From positions 26,410 through 90,409 of the forward strand of contig JAQBVO010000003.1 of the NCBI GenBank assembly GCA_027728065.1: a stretch of 64,000 nucleotides of DNA, read 5' to 3'. Shown piece by piece: positions 58,546 to 64,000 of this stretch. The number at the start of each line of letters is the position of its first letter. Position 1 is the stretch's first letter. This DNA is from Actinomycetota bacterium (GTDB lineage Bacteria > Actinomycetota > Actinomycetes > Nanopelagicales > Nanopelagicaceae). The notes under the pieces were generated by a model, which had not been told where the DNA came from, made no database searches, and saw only the letters and a program-made list of their open reading frames with translations. The position numbers and the translations under genes are program-made.

Positions 58546-58628
58546 TTATGTAATTTTGTACAGCCTAGGAATACTACCTTCTTTTTGTTGGCTTCCAAAA
58601 CATCAAAGCGAGAATAAACCAAGCAGAG

Positions 58629-58654
58629 AGGGCGCCCGACCACTCGAGCGCCCT
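58629..58654 (-). terminator. Hairpin after the 5'-nucleotidase gene
   Basis: AGGGCGC and GCGCCCT pair (7 bp, 12-base loop) about 20 bases after the stop at 58673. No T run follows, so termination is likely but weakly supported. Confidence 0.5.
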
Positions 58655-58672
58655 TGACTTACTGCTTATGTC

Positions 58673-60687
58673 TTAGCCTACTTTTTTGATGCGGCCATCT
58701 ACTACGGGTGTCTGCGTAACTTTTCCAGCGGCCATATCTGCCTTGAGCGCATCTACAAATATATCAAGTAACGCGCCTTTGACCTTGGACTCTGCAGGTG
58801 AGAAGACATTTGCATATCCATCCCCACCATAAATTAGGAAGTCAACAGTTGTAAGTGTGTACTGCTTATCATCTTTAGCAATAGCGGTTCCATCGTTCTT
58901 AGTAACCGTAACTATCCGGCTTCCAATTGCTTTAGATGCATCAAATGAGAACTTGAATCCTGAAATCTGTGGGAAACGTCCATCTCCTGGATAGCTACCA
59001 CCAACACCGTTTTCAAGTGCCTTCCAAAGATTTGCCCCAGTTATAACTGTCGTTGCGACCTGGTTACCAAATGGAAAGACGGTGAAAGCATCACCGAGAG
59101 TTACATCTAATGGACCAGCACCGGTGCGAACAATTGCTGTATTTGCAGGGAGATAAGTCTTTGCTGGGAATGTATCGCGAATACCGCCACCATTTTGAAT
59201 CGCAAAGTCAGTCTTATGCTTTACCCGCATCAAATCTGCCATGTAGTTACCCATTGGTGTCTCACCTGAGCGCTCTACCGCTGGTGATCCTCCACGTGGG
59301 AATACTCCTGAAACTTGACCGATTTTTACATCGAGTTTTGCGGTGAGTTGATCCTTATACTTTTTAACCATTGCAGCAGCTGTTGCATCCTGAGTTGTCA
59401 CAGTGCTAACAACGCCTGTATTTATATTGGCATTTGCAGCCTTTAATACATGCTGGATCGACTGGCCTACTACTTTGCTATTTTGTATACAGATTTGCGT
59501 GCGTGTGTACTCGACACCCGAGTTGCGAACCTGCCCAATAACAGTGGGTGCAACGCGTATGTTTCCTGGAATTACAGATGCAAATGTCTGGTGGCTATGA
59601 CCACCGTAGATTGCAGCCGCTCCTTTAATCTGTGAGGCCAGAGAGTTAAGTTGGCCTATTGCTACCCCATTGGCATTTTCTAACCAACCTTGATGAAGAA
59701 TCGCTATGACAATCTCTGCACCTGCTGCTTTAGCTTCAACGATAGCGGCATTAACCCCTTCAGCTCCTGGATTGATTGATATCGTCTTTTTCGCACCAGA
59801 TGCATCTTTGTAATCAAGGTTCCCTGGGAATACTTGTTCAATTGTCTCTGATGTATTTGCACCGACGACACCAACTCTAACCCCACCTCTATCAATGATT
59901 GCATATCGCTTGGCAGATTTTGAGCCAGATTTCAAAGCTGCCAAATCCTCTGGATTGTAGTTTGAAACTACCCACTGAAAATCAGATAGACCAATCATCT
60001 TATTAACGTGTTCTAAGTTTCTATCGTGCTCGTGGTTACCAAATACAGATACATCCAATTTTGTAAGATTTAATGTCTCAATAGTCGGAATCTCTTCAAA
60101 CTCTGTAGAAATCGGTGGCGCAGCGCCAATATTATCTCCTGCTGAAACTGCAATCGTTACTTTGTTAGCTAAACGATCTGCCGCCCAATTGCTAGTAAGT
60201 AGCGCTGCCCAAAGGAGCCACCGACTTCGATTGCGCCATGAAGATCGCTGTGTTGTAAGACTTGAACCGCTTTGTTACTAGATGAAGCCACAGTAGCAAG
60301 TTGTGCGGCGGTGTAACTCTTGCTAGATGCCGCTGGCTTTGAAAAACCATATGCGTTAACGGCTTGGACAACTGGTGTGCCTGCAGGTTGACCCGCAACA
60401 ACTGGCATCGTCACAATTGAGTTACGGTTTACAGGAACAAATATCGGGCATGAACCAGCACCTGCTGAAACAACATATCCAGTTACACCTGGATCAACAT
60501 CTGCGCCAGGAGTCCACTTCACAACAACGCCGCGAACGCCTAGGTAGGAGGTGACTTTAGTTGGAGGGTTCGGTAGCGAGTATGTCGCTGCCTGCGCTGT
60601 GGGTACTATTAATGAAACTAGTAGCGATGTAGCCAGAGCTAAAGAGCCCCAGCTAAAGATTTTTCTAGATGAGAGGGTTTTATTCAT
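58673..60687 (-). pseudogene. Secreted 5'-nucleotidase/metallophosphatase, frameshifted
   Basis: Two track ORFs (60169-60687 and 58673-60058) are one gene broken by one missing base in the CCC at 60208-60210 (GGG on the coding strand). Restoring one G joins EVGGSFG to AALLTSNWAADRLANKVTIAVSAGDN. The protein has a signal peptide (ending PTAQA), an FN3-like domain (about 38-130), a calcineurin-like metallophosphatase (LQHSDLHG, GDN, FGNHEHD, GGHSH) and a UshA-like C-terminal nucleotidase domain (NGGGIRDTFPA, YGGDGYANVF). It would release phosphate and nucleosides from extracellular nucleotides. The lesion is a homopolymer deletion or a sequencing error. Confidence 0.82.
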
Positions 60688-60868
60688 GACCGCATCCTAA
60701 TGATGCTCAGACTTCACTTCACCTACTTTTTAAGTAACAAAAAAGTTACGTTAAAGTAAATGTAGCCATAACCCTCAAGTGTGGGTTTAACCAACAACCC
60801 GAGCGCCTCCGTGTTAATCTACTTGTTGTTGGGTCGTTACTACATCCAAGGAGTTACTGCAGGATCGG

Positions 60869-62146
60869 TTAAATAACACCACCGAGCTTTAGTAAGTTTT
60901 CCTTCACAACCTCTTTAACCCGAGGTTTACCCTTTGGCTCACCAGCCAAAACCTCAGCCTCATTGATCCTCTGCCAATCTTCTTGAGTTACAACAATTTG
61001 ATGGGTCAATAATTCAGTGATATCTCCAGCACTTTTTGGAGTTGTTAGATCTGACAGTAATAACTCAACAACTGCGGCGGCATCTGATTTATTAGTTCCA
61101 ATTACCCCTGATGGTCCACGCTTTGCCCAGCCCACAACATAAAGATTGTCAGCGACTCGACCATCTTTATTAATTACTTTTCCGTTCTCATAAGGAACGC
61201 CATCTATAGCAACAGCTTGATAGCCGATTGCAGTAATAACAAGACCACACTTAATAGTCACATCGCCTTTGGGAGTTGAATAGAGAACGCCTTCTACCCG
61301 ATTGGTTCCAAGGATTTCTTTAGGTGTGTGTTGAAATAAGAACTCCATCGTTCGATCATGCTCGCCCAATGATGTTTGTGCGATTAATTGCATCGCATCA
61401 AAATTACTCTTTACATCCTTTTTGGGTTCATCACCTGCACGAGCAATGGCTTCTGCAATATCTGCTTGATGCATAATGACATTGGTGTGTTCCAATTTTG
61501 GAAGCTCACGCAGCTCTGGAGATGTAAAGGCGGCATGCTCCGCTCCGCGGCGAGCACTCATATAGACATGGCGCACCTGGCTCTTTTTGAAAGCCTCGAT
61601 TGCGTGATCGGCCGTATCTGTTACATCAAGTTCTGTTGGATCAAGTGCCAACATTCTCGCCACATCCATTGCGACATTTCCCGCGCCAATGACAATTGCT
61701 GTATCAGTATCTAGTGGAACATCTATCTCCACATAATCTGGATGGCCGTTGTACCACGGTACAAAATCGGCGGCCGAGATTGATCCAGGGAGATTCTCAC
61801 CTGGAATACCTAGAGTTTTACCAAGGGATGATCCAGTTGCAATAACGATGGCGTCATATCTGCTCTTCAAATCCTCTAACGAGATACCGCTACCAAGTTC
61901 AATGTTGCCAAAGAGGCGAAAGTTTGGCTCTGCTGCAATCTTTTCAAAGACCTTAGATACGGTTTTAATCTTTGGATGATCCGGGGCGACACCGCTGCGC
62001 ACTAATCCCCACGGGGTAGGGAGTCGTTCAATCATGTCGATTGAAAATGATCGCTCTGCATTGGCAAGATTTTGTAGCGCTTGAGCCGCAAAGTAACCAG
62101 CAGGACCTGCACCGATGATCGCTACTTTGTACTGCAGCATCATCAC
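60869..62146 (-). CDS. fprA: FprA-type ferredoxin/adrenodoxin-like NADP+ reductase
   Basis: 425 residues. FAD motif IGAGPAGYFAAQAL near the N-terminus, SGVAPDHPKIK, NADP motif VIGAGNVAMDVARML and the C-terminal GWAKRGPSGVIGTNKSDA are diagnostic of adrenodoxin-reductase-like FprA. It passes electrons between NADPH and ferredoxin. AAGGGG lies five bases before the first of three consecutive ATGs. The 181-base gap to the nucleotidase start shows only weak inverted repeats. Confidence 0.9.
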   Translation of the reverse strand: MMMLQYKVAIIGAGPAGYFAAQALQNLANAERSFSIDMIERLPTPWGLVRSGVAPDHPKIKTVSKVFEKIAAEPNFRLFGNIELGSGISLEDLKSRYDAIVIATGSSLGKTLGIPGENLPGSISAADFVPWYNGHPDYVEIDVPLDTDTAIVIGAGNVAMDVARMLALDPTELDVTDTADHAIEAFKKSQVRHVYMSARRGAEHAAFTSPELRELPKLEHTNVIMHQADIAEAIARAGDEPKKDVKSNFDAMQLIAQTSLGEHDRTMEFLFQHTPKEILGTNRVEGVLYSTPKGDVTIKCGLVITAIGYQAVAIDGVPYENGKVINKDGRVADNLYVVGWAKRGPSGVIGTNKSDAAAVVELLLSDLTTPKSAGDITELLTHQIVVTQEDWQRINEAEVLAGEPKGKPRVKEVVKENLLKLGGVI

Positions 62147-62166
62147 CCCTTAGAAGTACTTACGTG

Positions 62167-62255
62167 CGGAGACGGAGAGATTTGAACTCTCGAAGGTATT
62201 TCTACCTTACCTCGTTAGCAGTGAGGCGCACTCGACCGGGCTATGCGACGTCTCC
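62167..62255 (-). tRNA. tRNA-Ser (GCT)
   Basis: 89 bases, acceptor GGAGACG/CGTCTCC, long variable arm (GGTAAGGTAGAAATACCTT), anticodon loop CTGCTAA giving GCT. CCA is not encoded. Reads AGC/AGU. Confidence 0.93.
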
Positions 62256-62310
62256 TTGTACAGGTGTGAGTTTAGCGCGTGCAGGTGTGGCTACCAATTC
62301 TCAACGCTTG

Positions 62311-62316
62311 TAGGCT
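62311..62316 (+). promoter_or_regulatory. Candidate -10 box (TAGGCT) for leaderless pepP
   Basis: TAGGCT, TAGACA, then ATG 62323. No ribosome site. Confidence 0.5.
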
Positions 62317-62322
62317 TAGACA

Positions 62323-63765
62323 ATGGAGTCAACAAAGAAGCCCGCTGAAAGTCGCCGTATTTACGACGTACCGCCATCAGATACCTATGTCGAATTCATG
62401 ACAACTGGCTGGGCGCCAACACCTTTGACTGGTATTACTCAGGATGCCGTTATCCCTTACTGCTTTGCACGCCGGAAGAAACTATCTCAGGCCTTTATCG
62501 GCCAGAGAGTTATCCTGCCGAGTGGAAACTCCAAAGTGCGCAGCAACGACACCGATTACCGATTCCGCCCGCATAGCGCCTTTGTTTACTACACCGGTGT
62601 GCAGGGCGAAGAAATTACATCCGACGCTGTTTTAGTAATGGAGCCTAAAGGTAAGCACCATGACTCTATTTTGTACATACAGCCGCGCTCTACCCGTGAT
62701 ACAAGTGCTTTCTATAATGATCGCAAATACGGCGAACTCTGGGTTGGCCGTCGCTATACAACCGATGAGGCTTCAGAGCGTTTTGGTATTGAGGTTTGCA
62801 AAGTCGATGATCTTAAATCACTTCTGAAAGATGGGACACCGACCGTTGCGTTAACGGGCCTTGACTCTTTGGTCGATTCGGTTATCAAAAAGAATCCACG
62901 AGGGGCAGAGTTAGAGAATTTTGTATCCGTTGCACGTCTTATTAAAGATGAGTATGAGATGGATCAGATGCAACAGGCAGTTGATGTCACTCACCGCGCA
63001 TTCAATGATGTTATTCGCGCGTTGCCCGCTGCGATTGCCACACCCCGTGGTGAGCGCGTAGTAGAAGCGGCATTTTTTGGTCGTGCCCGTATTGAAGGTA
63101 ACGAACTTGGTTATGACACTATCTCGGCCGCTGGCTCACATGCATGTGTGTTGCACTGGGCACGAAACGATGGTGATGTAAACAAGGGTGATCTTTTATT
63201 ACTCGATGCCGGTGTTGAACTCGACTCTTTCTATACCGCCGATATCACTCGCACACTGCCGATCAGTGGGAAGTTCTCGCCCGCTCAGCGCTCTCTATAT
63301 ATGCTTGTCTATGAAGCACAAAAGGCTGGCTTTGCAGCAATCGCTCCAGGGGTGCCTTTCCTTGAGATTAATAGAGCCTGCCATATGGTTTTAGCGCAGG
63401 GTCTATTTGATATGGGCGTATTAACAATGAGCGCCGAAGAGTCTATGCGTCCTGAGATTGGCCTTCATAAGCGTTGGACGCTGCACGGTGTCAGCCATAT
63501 GTTAGGCCTTGATGTTCATGACTGCGCCCAAGCCCGTAAAGATCAATACACCGATGCAGTGTTAGAGGCGGGAATGATTTTAACTGTTGAGCCAGGTTTA
63601 TATATCCAACCCGATGATGAGTTATTTGCACCTGAATATCGCGGTATTGGAATCCGTATTGAAGATGATGTTCTAGTAACCGAAACTGGCTATCTTAATT
63701 TAAGTGAGAAAATGCCGCGTCACCCAGATGAAATTGAAGCTTGGATGGCTAACTTACTTAATTAA
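62323..63765 (+). CDS. pepP: Xaa-Pro aminopeptidase (aminopeptidase P, M24B)
   Basis: 480 residues. N-terminal AMP-N domain with RPHSAFVYYTGVQGEE, then the pita-bread metal domain: DAGVELDSFYTADITRTLP (two Asp), HGVSHMLGLDVHD (His), TVEPGLYI (Glu) and GIGIRIEDDVLV (Glu). Removes the N-terminal residue before proline. The last stop bases overlap the stop of the converging gene. Confidence 0.94.
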   Translation: MESTKKPAESRRIYDVPPSDTYVEFMTTGWAPTPLTGITQDAVIPYCFARRKKLSQAFIGQRVILPSGNSKVRSNDTDYRFRPHSAFVYYTGVQGEEITSDAVLVMEPKGKHHDSILYIQPRSTRDTSAFYNDRKYGELWVGRRYTTDEASERFGIEVCKVDDLKSLLKDGTPTVALTGLDSLVDSVIKKNPRGAELENFVSVARLIKDEYEMDQMQQAVDVTHRAFNDVIRALPAAIATPRGERVVEAAFFGRARIEGNELGYDTISAAGSHACVLHWARNDGDVNKGDLLLLDAGVELDSFYTADITRTLPISGKFSPAQRSLYMLVYEAQKAGFAAIAPGVPFLEINRACHMVLAQGLFDMGVLTMSAEESMRPEIGLHKRWTLHGVSHMLGLDVHDCAQARKDQYTDAVLEAGMILTVEPGLYIQPDDELFAPEYRGIGIRIEDDVLVTETGYLNLSEKMPRHPDEIEAWMANLLN

Positions 63766-64000
63766 CCAATAATCTTTTCAGGACCAACTAGTATGCGACG
63801 GCAAGAGTCGTTTCCTGGATCAGATGCTACAACTGTTACTACCCCATTGCTTGTTGTCATAGTTACGGTAGCACCAGAAATATCGGAGACTTTCTTGTTC
63901 AGACAGAGATTCATTACTGAAATATCAGATTCGGTAGCACCCTTTACTGTCCAAGTGAGGACTTCGTTTGGTGACTTGCCGGCGGGTGGTAGACCGCCAG
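63762..64000 (-). CDS. C-terminal part of an unrecognised protein (runs off the right edge)
   Basis: 79 residues are visible, ending ILVGPEKIIG. The sequence is rich in Thr, Val and Ser with short beta-strand-like stretches (EVLTWTVKGA, GATVTMTTSNGVVTVVAS) and two Cys (NLCLNK and NDSCRR) that could form a disulfide, suggesting a secreted beta-rich domain. No family recognised. Overlaps the pepP stop by four bases. Confidence 0.6.
   Translation of the reverse strand, partial: GGLPPAGKSPNEVLTWTVKGATESDISVMNLCLNKKVSDISGATVTMTTSNGVVTVVASDPGNDSCRRILVGPEKIIG

Noticed and set aside
60791-60832. CCAACAAC ... GTTGTTGG inverted repeat between the nucleotidase and fprA genes
   Set aside because: 26-base loop and no T run; could be chance. 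No gene is seen in this 181-base gap.

Overview
The window looks like a chromosomal segment of a small-genome, low-GC (mid-40s % by eye) actinobacterium. The actinobacterial assignment rests on marker genes and synteny: bldC next to a DUF5302 protein and a DUF3073 protein; tadA with its actinobacterial partner gene; the folK-folB-folP-folE-ftsH-hpt-tilS run; dnaX-recR beside the SRP RNA and tRNA-Ser; a crp/nth divergent pair; GuaB1; and a PGPGW membrane protein. Low GC, very tight packing (4-nt start/stop overlaps, convergent genes overlapping at their ends) and many leaderless starts suggest a streamlined freshwater lineage such as Nanopelagicales/acI. That placement is an inference. No insertion sequence, prophage, CRISPR array or rRNA was seen.

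Layout. 1-9.4 kb (minus strand): folate synthesis (folK partial, folB, folP, folE), ftsH, hpt, tilS, an NlpC/P60 cell-wall hydrolase, an ABC exporter pair and heme O synthase. 9.5-19.5 kb: a secreted beta-propeller gene with an in-frame stop, a PBP4-type carboxypeptidase, a SpoU methyltransferase, a low-MW tyrosine phosphatase, a TPR protein, a nickel/cobalt permease behind a Nur-box-like element, a DEAD-box helicase with a structured leader, and an M3 peptidase. 19.5-26.6 kb (minus): DUF5302, bldC, an unrecognised protein, DUF3073, then a purine cluster in which the 5' end of purC is joined to the 3' end of purM, followed by purB, purD, purA and class II aldolase. 26.7-34.3 kb: a 34-residue hydrophobic peptide gene with its own terminator, acs, a thioredoxin-like lipoprotein, nth, crp, ridA, a small DUF4177-like gene, yqeY, asd and lysC. 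34.3-38.6 kb: recR, dnaX, SRP RNA, two tRNA-Ser genes and an SSADH-type dehydrogenase. 38.6-49.2 kb: a KimA-like permease fused to an OB-fold, tadA and its partner, upp, malic enzyme, DedA, UPF0114, an ABC-F ATPase, kynU and kynA. 49.2-58.2 kb: PGPGW protein, a glycosyltransferase, nagA, guaB1, a three-gene ABC-2 exporter, a class III aminotransferase and pcp. 58.2-64 kb: a 49-residue CDGSH-like protein, tRNA-Arg(ACG), a frameshifted 5'-nucleotidase, an FprA-type reductase, tRNA-Ser(GCT), an aminopeptidase P and the 3' end of an unrecognised gene.

How it fits together. Most genes are housekeeping: folate, purine salvage and interconversion (hpt, purA, purB, guaB1), the aspartate pathway, central carbon (fba, acs, malic enzyme), amino-sugar and tryptophan breakdown, and replication/repair. 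If the purC/purM junction is real, de novo IMP synthesis is broken at this locus and salvage would carry the purine supply. It could equally be an assembly deletion. Two other genes carry single-base lesions (in-frame TAA at 9866-9868; lost base in a C run at 60208-60210), so sequence quality has to be weighed.

The clearest regulatory pattern is a TANNNT box 6-8 nt upstream of an ATG/GTG with no Shine-Dalgarno, seen at about 18 genes. At two divergent pairs the two boxes share a central TA (ANNNTANNNT), and at a third they overlap by five bases. The most novel candidates are the purC/purM junction, the CDGSH-like mini-protein beside a tRNA-Arg end repeat, the 34-residue peptide, the OB-fold/permease fusion and the Nur-box-like element.
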